DNA of 12,069 nt from Promethearchaeota archaeon (lineage in GTDB: Archaea; Asgardarchaeota; Lokiarchaeia; Sigyniarchaeales; SOKP01), in contig JAUWNA010000025.1 in assembly GCA_030612905.1 (NCBI GenBank), forward strand, positions 1 to 12,069, read 5' to 3'. Of the stretch, positions 6,293-12,069 are shown piece after piece. Under the pieces are notes generated by a model. It saw only the letters and a list, made by a program, of their open reading frames with translations. It was not told the DNA's origin and ran no database searches. Positions within the stretch are counted from its first letter, which is position 1; the number at the start of each line of letters is the position of its first letter. A program made the translations under genes and the position numbers.

Positions 6293-7102
6293 TCACTCAA
6301 AAATCTTTACTTTCTTTTTTGAACGAGGAGGAACGCGATAATACTTGTTATCTGTATATCCTATTATAAATGCAGTTACCAAACTACCTCGTATCTTAGC
6401 CAGTTTTTTAAGCGCGGGATTCTTGTGAAATGCTAAGTGAGTCCAGCCATTCCAACAAGTGCCTAACCCGAGCGATTGGGCGGCTAACCTCCCGTAGGTG
6501 ATAATATTCCCAATGTTAAAACCTCCCATCATAATATTGAAAGGTGAGGATACGAATATCACGTGAGGTGCGTCAAAATAAGCAGGACTGCGCATCTCTT
6601 TTGCGTGAAATTCTAGTTGCTTGCTGAATTGCTCCTTTAACGATGGATCATTGCTAAATACTTCTACAATTGCATCAGACATCTTTTTAATCAAATCTGA
6701 ATCGGATATTATAACGAAGTTTTCAGGTCTCATGTTAGCTGCTGTGGGAGCGTATTCCATCGCCTTAATGACTTTATTCAAAATTTCTATTGGCACCTTA
6801 TCTTTCTTATATCTACGAGTTGAACGATTTGCTGCGAGAAACTTGAACATGTTTTCATAAGGTACAAGAGAAGAAAGCTCGCCAATTTCGTCGAAAGTGA
6901 AACTCTCTCCCATGTTTTCGTAAATTATAGCATCTTCAGGGCATTGTGCAATACATTGCCCACATAATATGCATTTTTTCTCAGGATCAAATATGACTTT
7001 ATTATCTGCGTTATTGCTTTTGGAATATACTTGGGACGGACAAGCGCTTATACAAATCTCACAACTAATACATTTATCGTAATCAATTCCAATTATTGGC
7101 AT
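6293..7102 (-). CDS. Ferredoxin-nitroreductase fusion flavoprotein
   Basis: This 269-residue protein has two domains. Residues 1-60 are a ferredoxin with two [4Fe-4S] motifs, C11/C14/C17 with C21-P and C44/C47/C50 with C54-P. Residues about 87-252 form a nitroreductase-type FMN domain, starting with the RSTRRY phosphate-binding motif (93-98), then MEYAPTAANMRPENF (115-129) and the AAQSLGLGTCWNGW segment (207-220). Such fusions are common in anaerobic archaea and bacteria. They are cytoplasmic and thought to move electrons between ferredoxin-level donors and FMN to reduce an organic substrate, usually unknown. The end is basic (PPRSKKKVKIF). The start is ATG, with no clear ribosome site. A perfect inverted repeat covers the start codon and a TATA-like tandem repeat lies just upstream. 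The gene is divergent from the aldo/keto reductase gene, so the two may share control. Confidence 0.92.
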   Translation of the reverse strand: MPIIGIDYDKCISCEICISACPSQVYSKSNNADNKVIFDPEKKCILCGQCIAQCPEDAIIYENMGESFTFDEIGELSSLVPYENMFKFLAANRSTRRYKKDKVPIEILNKVIKAMEYAPTAANMRPENFVIISDSDLIKKMSDAIVEVFSNDPSLKEQFSKQLEFHAKEMRSPAYFDAPHVIFVSSPFNIMMGGFNIGNIITYGRLAAQSLGLGTCWNGWTHLAFHKNPALKKLAKIRGSLVTAFIIGYTDNKYYRVPPRSKKKVKIFE

Positions 7103-7119
7103 TTCGACACACTCGAAAT
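7101..7119. promoter_or_regulatory. Inverted repeat overlapping the nitroreductase start codon
   Basis: ATTTCGA (7101-7107) and TCGAAAT (7113-7119) are perfect inverted copies around CACAC. The first two bases of the ATG (7100-7102) lie inside the repeat. Depending on where transcription starts, it could be a repressor operator or an RNA hairpin that hides the start codon. Its GC content is higher than that of the flanking A/T tracts, which makes chance less likely, but no regulator is identified. Confidence 0.45.
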
Positions 7120-7136
7120 TTTATTAAATTTTATTA
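7117..7136. repeat. Perfect 10-bp tandem repeat, TATA-like, in the divergent promoter region
   Basis: AATTTTATTA occurs twice without a gap (7117-7126 and 7127-7136). On the minus strand it reads as TTTAATAAAATTT-like sequence, suitable as a TATA box. The distal copy would place the transcription start near 7106, a few bases before the nitroreductase ATG. Low complexity limits the weight of this call. Confidence 0.4.
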
Positions 7137-7190
7137 AAAATACTGTTTTAAAGAATAATTCTAAATGAATTAATCAACCTTTAAATTTTA

Positions 7191-7230
7191 TTCTATAATA
7201 ATTTATATCAATTAGATGTTTAAGAGTGAT
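7191..7230 (+). promoter_or_regulatory. Aldo/keto reductase promoter and ribosome binding site
   Basis: TTCTATAATA (7191-7200) is a TATA-like box placed to start transcription near 7221. GAGTGAT (7224-7230) contains GTGAT, complementary to the conserved archaeal 16S rRNA 3' end, and ends three bases before the ATG at 7234. This spacing is normal for the GTGAT half of the site. A second TATA-like AATTTATA follows at 7199-7206. Confidence 0.35.
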
Positions 7231-7233
7231 TAA

Positions 7234-8094
7234 ATGGAAACTCGCGTTTTTGGTAAAACCAAAGCTAAAATTACAATAATTGCGATGGGAGGATGCGGGC
7301 TCGGATATGTCGATCAAATTGAAGCCGACAAGGCCGTAAAGCTCGCAATGGATCATGGAATTAACATGATAGATGTCGCTCCAACCTATGGTAAGGCAGA
7401 AGTACGACTTAATCCTTGGATACGAAAATATAGGAATAAGTTTTTTCTTGCGGAAAAAACCTTGAAAAGAACAAAGAGAGGGGCTTGGAGACAACTAAAC
7501 CAATCGTTAGAACGGCTTGACACGACGCATTTTGATTTGTACCAGTTTCACGCGGTCTCGTCAATGGAGGAATTACATCAAATCCTTGGGAAAGATGGGG
7601 CTATGGAAGCCTTTAAAGAGGCTAAGGAAACGGGTTTAATAAAGCATATTGGTATTACTGCGCACGATGACGTAAGAATACTCCAGAAAGCACTCAAGTT
7701 ATCCGATGATTTTGACACCGTTCTTTTACCCGTTTACGTTGCTTCGCTTGTAAACCCTAATCCCGTCAACGATTTTAAAAAGATTCTTCAAATTACTCGA
7801 GATAAAAACATTGGAGTTACAGCTATTAAAGCAATTTCTAAAAATAGATGGAAAGGTGCTCCTACATACAAAACGTGGTATGAACCTCTTGATAAACAAG
7901 AATTGGTTAACCAAGCCGTGTGGTTTACATTGTCGCAAGATGGAGTTACAACCTATTCCTTGCCCTGTGATGTAAAGCTATGGCCATTAGTATTAAGTGC
8001 CGTTAAGGAATATAAGAAACTTGATGCAGAAGAACTAGAAAGGATAGTTAATATGGCAAGAGAAAACGAGTTTCAACCGCTATTTCCAGAGTAA
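7234..8094 (+). CDS. Aldo/keto reductase family oxidoreductase
   Basis: This 286-residue cytoplasmic NAD(P)H-dependent reductase should fold as a TIM barrel. The catalytic tetrad of the AKR superfamily is visible: D47 and Y52 in MIDVAPTYG (45-53), K75 in FLAEKT (71-76) and H106 in YQFHAV (103-108). The N-terminal FGKTKAKITIIAMGG is typical. The C-terminal cofactor region is less standard: TAIKA (196-200) is followed by a tryptophan- and tyrosine-rich insert (RWKGAPTYKTWYEP, 205-218), then VWFTLSQDGVTTYSLPCD. This resembles the AKR group often found in anaerobes beside ferredoxin proteins, though the C-terminal ferredoxin domain some members carry is absent here. The substrate cannot be named. 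The gene has its own promoter region, is divergent from the ferredoxin-nitroreductase gene and convergent with vapC. Confidence 0.92.
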   Translation: METRVFGKTKAKITIIAMGGCGLGYVDQIEADKAVKLAMDHGINMIDVAPTYGKAEVRLNPWIRKYRNKFFLAEKTLKRTKRGAWRQLNQSLERLDTTHFDLYQFHAVSSMEELHQILGKDGAMEAFKEAKETGLIKHIGITAHDDVRILQKALKLSDDFDTVLLPVYVASLVNPNPVNDFKKILQITRDKNIGVTAIKAISKNRWKGAPTYKTWYEPLDKQELVNQAVWFTLSQDGVTTYSLPCDVKLWPLVLSAVKEYKKLDAEELERIVNMARENEFQPLFPE

Positions 8095-8103
8095 TTAATT
8101 TGT

Positions 8104-8133
8104 AAAAAAAATCATTATGATGTTATTTTTTTT
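8104..8133. terminator. Symmetric A8/T8 bidirectional terminator between convergent genes
   Basis: Between the aldo/keto reductase stop (8092-8094) and the vapC stop (8138-8140) lie eight A (8104-8111) and eight T (8126-8133), 14 bases apart. The T8 can end plus-strand transcription, and the A8, read as T8 on the minus strand, can end vapBC. The A and T runs could also pair. The position and symmetry fit a shared U-tract terminator. Confidence 0.5.
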
Positions 8134-8137
8134 CCAT

Positions 8138-8578
8138 TTACATTTCTTTTTGAAGATAATTCTCGTAAAATTCTTTAGATGTAAATATAGAAATAAAATC
8201 TTTTGCATTTTCAAATCCTCCATCATTAGTTATTAAACAAGAAGCACCTTCTAGTAATATACTTGCAGTTATAATGGAATCTGGTAGTTTTAGATTGCTC
8301 TTATTTTTAATCTCTCCCGCTTTATCCGCTACTTTAAAATTCATTTCAATCATATTATAATTCTTATTTGAATATATTCCTGCTATGAATTCATCCTTGT
8401 CAACTAATTCATTTTTGCTATAGTATCCAACACATAATTCAGCAATAGATATAATAGAAATAACAGCTTTCAACTCCCCTTCATCAATTGCGTTTAAAAT
8501 AGCTTCAGAATATTGATAAAAAGGTTCTTCTTTATTCTTAACGTTAAGGAAGATATTTGTATCCAATCCAATTTTCAT
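8138..8578 (-). CDS. vapC: VapC-family PIN-domain toxin (ribonuclease)
   Basis: This 146-residue PIN-domain protein is the likely toxin of a type II module. PIN ribonucleases use acidic residues to hold Mg/Mn and cut RNA; VapC toxins typically cleave tRNA or rRNA. Visible acidic sites are D6 in GLDTN (4-8), E47 in SIAEL (44-48), D100 in KLPDSIITAS (97-106) and D119 in CLITNDGGFEN (114-124). The frame extends to a GTG at 8582-8584, but the ATG at 8576-8578 is chosen because it overlaps the vapB stop as ATGA, the usual coupling in these pairs. The length is slightly above the common 125-140 residues. The gene is downstream of the antitoxin gene and convergent with the aldo/keto reductase gene. 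All key acidic residues are present, so the toxin looks intact. Confidence 0.9.
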   Translation of the reverse strand: MKIGLDTNIFLNVKNKEEPFYQYSEAILNAIDEGELKAVISIISIAELCVGYYSKNELVDKDEFIAGIYSNKNYNMIEMNFKVADKAGEIKNKSNLKLPDSIITASILLEGASCLITNDGGFENAKDFISIFTSKEFYENYLQKEM

Positions 8579-8808
8579 TCCCACTCATCACGCAACTTTC
8601 TTTGAAATTCAATGCTACTAATTTCCCATGGCTTTTGATTTTTTAATATTTTTGATACTAAATTTGTTCCAGTTTTCTTGATAATAATTTCGTCACCCTT
8701 TAAATCAAAGACTAACCTATCTCCTTGAACAATACCCAATTTATCTCTAATTTCCTTAGGGATAGTAATTTGACCCTTCTCACTAATAATGGATGTTCCA
8801 ACAATCAT
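8575..8808 (-). CDS. vapB: VapB-family AbrB-type antitoxin
   Basis: This 77-residue protein has an N-terminal AbrB/MazE swapped-hairpin DNA-binding domain (about 5-47): SIISEKGQITIPKEIRDKLG, then GDRLVFDLKGDEIIIKK. A C-terminal tail (about 48-77) with KILKNQKPWEISS and ending RDEWE should wrap around and block the PIN toxin. Such antitoxins bind palindromic operators at their own promoter, alone or with toxin, and repress the pair. The ATG start at 8806-8808 has AGGTT at 8816-8820 as ribosome site. The stop overlaps the vapC start as ATGA. A perfect palindrome lies 30-47 bases upstream of the start, fitting autoregulation. Confidence 0.9.
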   Translation of the reverse strand: MIVGTSIISEKGQITIPKEIRDKLGIVQGDRLVFDLKGDEIIIKKTGTNLVSKILKNQKPWEISSIEFQRKLRDEWE

Positions 8809-8837
8809 GGTTGATAACCTAATAATTCCTACTATCT

Positions 8838-8855
8838 AGTAAAGATTTCTTTACT
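8838..8855. promoter_or_regulatory. Palindromic operator candidate for VapB(C)
   Basis: AGTAAAGA (8838-8845) and TCTTTACT (8848-8855) are perfect inverted repeats separated by TT. The site lies 30-47 bases upstream of vapB, between the TATA-like box and the expected transcription start. That is where an AbrB-type antitoxin would act to repress its own operon. The symmetry and position are seen directly; binding by VapB is inferred. Confidence 0.55.
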
Positions 8856-8863
8856 TATATGAT
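8854..8863 (-). promoter_or_regulatory. TATA-like box of vapBC
   Basis: On the minus strand ATCATATAAG contains a good archaeal TATA match (CATATAAG). It is positioned to start transcription near 8832, about 24 bases before the vapB ATG. It touches the upstream edge of the palindrome at 8838-8855. Confidence 0.4.
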
Positions 8864-9183
8864 TTACTTTTATCCCAATTCAATTGAAAATTTATAAAGT
8901 TATTTAATATTTCCTCAGACAAATTCTCAAGTTTATTGAATGTATTGAAAGTTATTAACTTAACAATAGTTAAATATTCTCTACATCAAATTTATTGATT
9001 TTTTAATCAATTAATCCACTAAAAAAAGTAATTAATGACTGTTTAATGGTCAATTTTTTTATCGTAAATCTAATATTATTATTTACATCCGTAATATCTA
9101 ATTTCTCTCATTCCTATTAAGAAAATGGTAAATTTTGAGAAGGAAGAAATTTAAAATTACGGTAATTTATTTTTTGTATTTGT
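8864..9183. other. Noncoding AT-rich gap between vapBC and the dehydratase operon
   Basis: No gene, tRNA or convincing small RNA is seen here. A 7-bp perfect hairpin with a four-base loop, ATTGATT-TTTT-AATCAAT, lies at 8994-9011. A7 at 9021-9027, read as T7 on the minus strand, lies about 160 bases past the dehydratase stop and could end that operon. A TTCAATTGAA palindrome is near 8879-8888. All are weak in AT-rich DNA. The gap is unusually long for this otherwise compact window. Confidence 0.5.
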
Positions 9184-10443
9184 TTATTTTTTTTTTCTTT
9201 GACGCAGAATTTCGATAAAACTCTCGATTTGATTAACCACTTGAGTCTCATTTAGCTTTCTTGGGTCGTTCATGTCGCTGGTTATTATTAAACTAGGGAT
9301 ATCTAATTCTTCCATTAATATACGCTTCAAATCGTATTGTCCACACGAGTTTGGTCTACAAGACATGTTATTATGTAAAAGAACGCCATCAATTTTCCAT
9401 TCTTTAATCGTTTCTTTGAATTTTTTAACCCGAGTTTCGAGATCGTATATATACCAAAAACTTAAAACTAATTCTGCCATTGATTCTACTGGATGATTTA
9501 ACACATCGTCTTTCGTAATATTTGGATTTGTATATTTACTAAACGCGTAAACGTAAGGTTCGTAAACTATCATAGCGTTCCAGCGCTCCAAATTCGAAAA
9601 GAATTTGAGATTGTACCAAAAGGGGATACCTTCCCACATAAGTCTAAATTCTTCGTTTTCAAGCGCGCCTACACCCGCATCTACCCTTAATTTTGCTTCT
9701 TTGTACATTCTCTTGTATAATTTAATCGGAGATTTAAGTCCAGGCATTGTAAATAATGGAAAAAGTCCACCAAAAGTATCTCTCGTAGATATTGGACTGG
9801 GAACGTTTTTTCTTAGCTCAAACACATCTTGCCATATTTTTCCTAATTCATAGGAATTTGAGGCTACTTCTCTCGCTTTTTCTTCGTTGTATTCGTGACC
9901 TGTTACTTCAGTAATAAAATCTAATAGCTCCCAAAGCTGTTCTTTGATATATTTTTTAAAATACTCGCGTTGACGATTGCTCGTGTTGCTCACTACGTGA
10001 GGTATATCTAACGTGAAGTGAGGAACATTTAATCTTTCTGCTTGTACTTGAAACCATCTAACGTGTGTATCACATATTACGTCACTTGACAACATAAAAG
10101 TAGGTTTTCTTGTCCCACCAACGCTCATTTCAGCCTTACTTGACACGGCACCAACGTTCGTTTTGAAATATGAACATAAGTCGTAGGAATATCCTTGATC
10201 TTCGGCAATTTCAATAAATTTTTTCGATTGTTTAAGCGCTGCCGATATCGTTGCCGAATTTTCAGGCATCATTGCCTGAACATCCATAGCGTATAAAAGT
10301 TCAACAGGAGTCCCTGCAGTTGCCCAAGCAGTTGGCTTTCCATCTCTATACGCTTGTTCTATTGCTAGAAAATGCCTTCCCATTTCATTTTTTAGTTTGT
10401 TTGTTGCGTTTAACATTATTCCGCTTTTCTTTTCTTTTGACAT
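9184..10443 (-). CDS. 2-hydroxyacyl-CoA dehydratase/benzoyl-CoA reductase-type large subunit
   Basis: This 419-residue protein belongs to the HgdA/HgdB-BcrB/BcrC family. Three spaced cysteine sites probably ligate a [4Fe-4S] cluster: C90 in SYDLCSYFKTNVGA (86-99), C124 in SDVICDTHVRWF (120-131) and C362 in NNMSCRPNSCGQYDLK (358-373), with C367 also close. Family enzymes are cytoplasmic and oxygen-sensitive. A separate ATP-hydrolysing activator supplies one low-potential electron, and the pair then either dehydrates (R)-2-hydroxyacyl-CoA through a ketyl radical or reduces an aryl-CoA ring. The frame opens with TTG at 10476, but the ATG at 10443 is chosen because GGAGGG (10453-10458) sits nine bases upstream. 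That site lies in the end of the preceding subunit gene, four bases away, so translation is coupled. No activator gene is in the window, and the substrate cannot be inferred. Confidence 0.88.
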   Translation of the reverse strand: MSKEKKSGIMLNATNKLKNEMGRHFLAIEQAYRDGKPTAWATAGTPVELLYAMDVQAMMPENSATISAALKQSKKFIEIAEDQGYSYDLCSYFKTNVGAVSSKAEMSVGGTRKPTFMLSSDVICDTHVRWFQVQAERLNVPHFTLDIPHVVSNTSNRQREYFKKYIKEQLWELLDFITEVTGHEYNEEKAREVASNSYELGKIWQDVFELRKNVPSPISTRDTFGGLFPLFTMPGLKSPIKLYKRMYKEAKLRVDAGVGALENEEFRLMWEGIPFWYNLKFFSNLERWNAMIVYEPYVYAFSKYTNPNITKDDVLNHPVESMAELVLSFWYIYDLETRVKKFKETIKEWKIDGVLLHNNMSCRPNSCGQYDLKRILMEELDIPSLIITSDMNDPRKLNETQVVNQIESFIEILRQRKKK

Positions 10444-10447
10444 ATTC

Positions 10448-11497
10448 TCAATCCCTCCTTTTAATAATCTCTCCAAACGCTTCGAATCTTGTTGCTAACT
10501 GCTTATAAGACTCTCTGTTATATTCTGTTTCAATAAAAAGATACGGTATATCTAATTCTTTAAATTTTTTGCTTAAATAAGGATGGTCGTATAAAACGGG
10601 TTCGCAAAATTTATGAGCAACATTTATAATTCCATCCACCTTGTAGCTTTCTGCCAAATTTTTAATGACATCATATCTCTCATAAGATGGAAACTTAGTC
10701 GAATGAATCGGTTTTTTTAAGTGATATTCGGCTAAGGCTTCGATGGGCTCCTTATTCTCGTCAACTTTATTCCAAAAATATTTTGTACCTATACCTAAAT
10801 CGTCGATAACTATTTGAAAACCGAGATTTTCTATATACTCAATGAATTCCGTATCGTCTAAATCTGAACCTGTTAACAGAATTTTTTTATATTTTTTATT
10901 TACTGTGGTCTTCTTGGTTTTAAGTTCTTCCAATTTAGCTTCAAGTAGTTTTATTGCCTCGTTTTTATCTATTTGTTGGACTTCTTTGACGAGCGCGTGA
11001 AATTCTGCTCCTTTCAGTACCATTTTACTACGAAATTCGGAAATCTCCATTAACAAGGATCTAATTTTGTTCATCAATTTGATTGCTACTTTGATTTTTT
11101 CAGAAGACACCTTAACGCTAAAACTATCTTCTAATTGAGATATTAATTCTTTCATATCGTCTATAAAAAATTTTAAAGCTATCTTGTTACGTTTGAATGG
11201 AGAATTCAAAAAAAACATAAAATCGAGGTTAATACACTTTAACCAAATATCAAACTCCCGATTGGTTCGATCGCAACCATGAGTCGCAATTATCCCTACA
11301 ATGTCTTTATCAAGTCCTTTTATTGCTTGTTCTAAAAGGTTTCGAGTCCAAACGCAATGAGTTGGAGGAATATGCTCGTTGGCTTTATCTGGTTCGATAG
11401 TCGGATCACCAAAAAGCCTACAAGAGACAAATCCTGCGGCAAGAATTATTTCTTCTGGTGTGTCGACACCACTGTCAAAAATCCCTATTTTTTTCAT
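10448..11497 (-). CDS. 2-hydroxyacyl-CoA dehydratase/benzoyl-CoA reductase-type small subunit
   Basis: This 349-residue protein is the partner subunit of the same family. It shows PEEIILAAGFVSCRLFGDP (14-32), like the family's PxELxxAaG opening. C48 lies in PTHCVWTRNLL, C75 in THGCDRTNREFDIW (72-85) and C298 in AHKFCEPVLYDHPYL (294-308), giving the three likely cluster ligands. A lysine- and glutamate-rich helical stretch with coiled-coil character runs about 172-204. The last codons contain the AGGAGGGAT ribosome site for the larger subunit. The start is ATG at 11495-11497, preceded by a weak GGAAG. The gene is divergent from lsm across 133 bases. The subunits together should form a heterodimer carrying two [4Fe-4S] clusters. 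Its true reaction (dehydration or ring reduction) is open, because fine subfamily assignment needs a tree. Confidence 0.87.
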   Translation of the reverse strand: MKKIGIFDSGVDTPEEIILAAGFVSCRLFGDPTIEPDKANEHIPPTHCVWTRNLLEQAIKGLDKDIVGIIATHGCDRTNREFDIWLKCINLDFMFFLNSPFKRNKIALKFFIDDMKELISQLEDSFSVKVSSEKIKVAIKLMNKIRSLLMEISEFRSKMVLKGAEFHALVKEVQQIDKNEAIKLLEAKLEELKTKKTTVNKKYKKILLTGSDLDDTEFIEYIENLGFQIVIDDLGIGTKYFWNKVDENKEPIEALAEYHLKKPIHSTKFPSYERYDVIKNLAESYKVDGIINVAHKFCEPVLYDHPYLSKKFKELDIPYLFIETEYNRESYKQLATRFEAFGEIIKRRD

Positions 11498-11573
11498 AGT
11501 TTGCTTCCATTTAAAATTGATAACAAATCTAAATAGTATTGTGAAACTAAATCTATTAGAGAATAAAAAAATA

Positions 11574-11582
11574 TTTATATTT
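11574..11582 (+). promoter_or_regulatory. TATA-like box of the lsm-rpl37e operon
   Basis: TTTATATTT, preceded by an A-rich run, lies about 50 bases before the lsm ATG and would start transcription near 11603, giving a leader of roughly 28 bases. No strong Shine-Dalgarno site precedes the ATG. The 133-base divergent region 11498-11630 must also hold the promoter of the dehydratase operon, which I cannot pinpoint. Confidence 0.35.
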
Positions 11583-11630
11583 TAACTACATTTTATAGAT
11601 TATTCTATAAGAAATTACAGAGTTTTTTAA

Positions 11631-12005
11631 ATGTCGCAACAAACAATCTCAAGAACATTAAGTAAAGCAATTTTAAAGCCAAAAGTTAGGATCAAATTAA
11701 AGATTTGGAACACTTACTTGACTGGCAAGCTCGTAAAATTTGATGGGTACATGAATTTGATCGTAGAAGACGCCAAAGAAATATATTTTGGGCGTGGTGG
11801 AAAAAGAAGCAAGAGTCTTGGGACCGGTATGATTAGAGGGGCTTCTATCATCTTCGTTGGGCAGGATAGAAAAAAATTGATTTTTTCTGATAATGATACT
11901 GAATCTAAGGATGCGGCTGAAGATAATGATACTGAAACTAAGGATGCGGCTGAGGAAGATTTACACGATAAATTGATGCATAGAAAGGAAGCAGATGGCA
12001 TCTAA
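11631..12005 (+). CDS. lsm: Sm-like (LSm) RNA-binding protein with a charged C-terminal tail
   Basis: This 124-residue protein has an Sm fold in residues about 12-78. Sm1 covers about 18-49, including FDGYMNLIVEDAKEI (37-51), and Sm2 about 63-76 (LGTGMIRGASIIFV). Sm proteins form six- or seven-membered rings that bind U-rich RNA in the central hole. Expected base-contact residues are Y40 (often His in archaeal LSm), N42 and R69. FDxYMNL and the basic loop GRGGKRSKS (54-62) recall eukaryotic SmE more than the typical archaeal FDxHMN. After the fold comes an unusual acidic, hydrophilic tail of about 40 residues (87-124) containing two copies of DNDTE(S/T)KDAAE; archaeal LSm proteins are usually 70-90 residues. 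The start is ATG at 11631 with no clear ribosome site. rpl37e follows 21 bases later, a conserved archaeal pairing. Confidence 0.93.
   Translation: MSQQTISRTLSKAILKPKVRIKLKIWNTYLTGKLVKFDGYMNLIVEDAKEIYFGRGGKRSKSLGTGMIRGASIIFVGQDRKKLIFSDNDTESKDAAEDNDTETKDAAEEDLHDKLMHRKEADGI
11889..11954. repeat. 33-bp tandem duplication in the lsm tail
   Basis: Two adjacent 33-base units (11889-11921 and 11922-11954) are identical at 31 of 33 positions. They encode DNDTESKDAAE and DNDTETKDAAE. The unit length is a multiple of three, so frame is kept. One difference changes Ser to Thr and the other is silent (GAA/GAG), which suggests a fairly recent in-frame duplication. Confidence 0.93.
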
Positions 12006-12026
12006 AAAGAGAAGAGGTTGAAATAA

Positions 12027-12069
12027 ATGGGTAAAGGAACTCCGTCAAAGGGTAAAAAAAATAAAGCAG
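12027..12069 (+). CDS. rpl37e: Ribosomal protein L37e, N-terminal fragment cut by the window edge
   Basis: The first 14 codons give MGKGTPSKGKKNKA, matching the conserved start of archaeal and eukaryotic L37e (MGKGTPS-GKRNK). L37e is a small basic zinc-binding protein of the large ribosomal subunit, about 60 residues in archaea; the zinc-ribbon cysteines lie beyond the window end. AGAGGTTG (12013-12020) is a good ribosome site six bases before the ATG. The position 21 bases after lsm is the classical archaeal lsm-rpl37e arrangement and is the best evidence that the window is archaeal. Confidence 0.9.
   Translation, partial: MGKGTPSKGKKNKA

Noticed and set aside
7174..7494. Open frame of 106 codons on the minus strand opposite the aldo/keto reductase gene
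   Set aside because: It overlaps the catalytic N-terminal half of a clear reductase gene and would span its promoter. It has no recognisable motif.
8994..9011. Hairpin ATTGATT-TTTT-AATCAAT as a structured RNA or terminator
   Set aside because: The stem is only 7 bp and nearly all A/T. It is not followed by a U tract on the plus strand, and such repeats are expected by chance in this composition.
10444..10476. TTG start at 10476 for the large dehydratase subunit
   Set aside because: The ATG at 10441-10443 has GGAGGG at ideal spacing, whereas the TTG would create a 29-base overlap with the preceding gene and has no ribosome site of its own.
9184..11497. Assignment as a genuine benzoyl-CoA reductase or a specific amino-acid dehydratase
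   Set aside because: The cysteine pattern fits the whole superfamily. No activator or pathway-specific neighbours are present, so a substrate name would be a guess.
11714..12001. Open frame of 95 codons on the minus strand opposite lsm
   Set aside because: It is serine- and leucine-rich low-complexity sequence that mirrors the lsm coding bias and tandem repeat. The Sm motifs on the plus strand are unambiguous.
1..12069. CRISPR arrays, tRNA or rRNA genes, C/D box RNAs, insertion sequences
   Set aside because: No regularly spaced repeats, cloverleaf sequences, conserved rRNA segments, paired C and D boxes or transposase motifs were found on reading both strands.

Overview
The window is archaeal chromosome, most likely from an AT-rich anaerobe. 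The firmest evidence is the right end, where an Sm-like (LSm) RNA-binding protein gene is followed 21 bases later by the start of ribosomal protein L37e. L37e occurs only in archaea and eukaryotes, and the pair is a common archaeal arrangement. An archaeal-type SepF, purine-rich Shine-Dalgarno sites (GGAGG, GAGGTG, GTGAT), TATA-like boxes close to start codons and T-rich gene ends agree. The low GC, the duplicated thiolase/DUF35 genes and the 2-hydroxyacyl-CoA dehydratase-type genes would suit a Lokiarchaeia-like Asgard archaeon. That lineage call is inference, because no Asgard-only signature protein is present.

Layout. 34-3449 (minus) is a tight four-gene operon: DUF35 zinc-ribbon/OB protein, SCP2-type thiolase-like protein, a second thiolase-like protein, and a second DUF35 protein. 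Both thiolase-like proteins appear to have glycine where the nucleophilic cysteine of true thiolases sits, and both lack the C-terminal GHP histidine. They may therefore catalyse something other than classical thiolysis. 3666-4001 (plus) is sepF, a cell-division FtsZ anchor with a TTG start. 4018-6117 (minus) holds two unrecognised genes, visibly more AT-rich than their neighbours and convergent with sepF. 6293-7102 (minus) is a fusion of a 2[4Fe-4S] ferredoxin and a nitroreductase, divergent from an aldo/keto reductase gene (7234-8094, plus). 8138-8808 (minus) is a VapBC toxin-antitoxin module with a perfect palindromic operator candidate. 8809-9183 is noncoding. 9184-11497 (minus) encodes both subunits of a 2-hydroxyacyl-CoA dehydratase/benzoyl-CoA reductase-type enzyme. 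11631 onward (plus) is lsm followed by partial rpl37e.

Taken together, this is a housekeeping edge (lsm-rpl37e, sepF) around anaerobic acyl-CoA metabolism: radical-type dehydratase or reductase subunits, a thiolase-like/DUF35 acyl-CoA complex, and ferredoxin-linked flavin and NAD(P)H oxidoreductases. No dehydratase activator ATPase, acyl-CoA dehydrogenase or HMG-CoA synthase is in the window, so no pathway can be closed. No rRNA, tRNA, CRISPR array or insertion sequence was seen.
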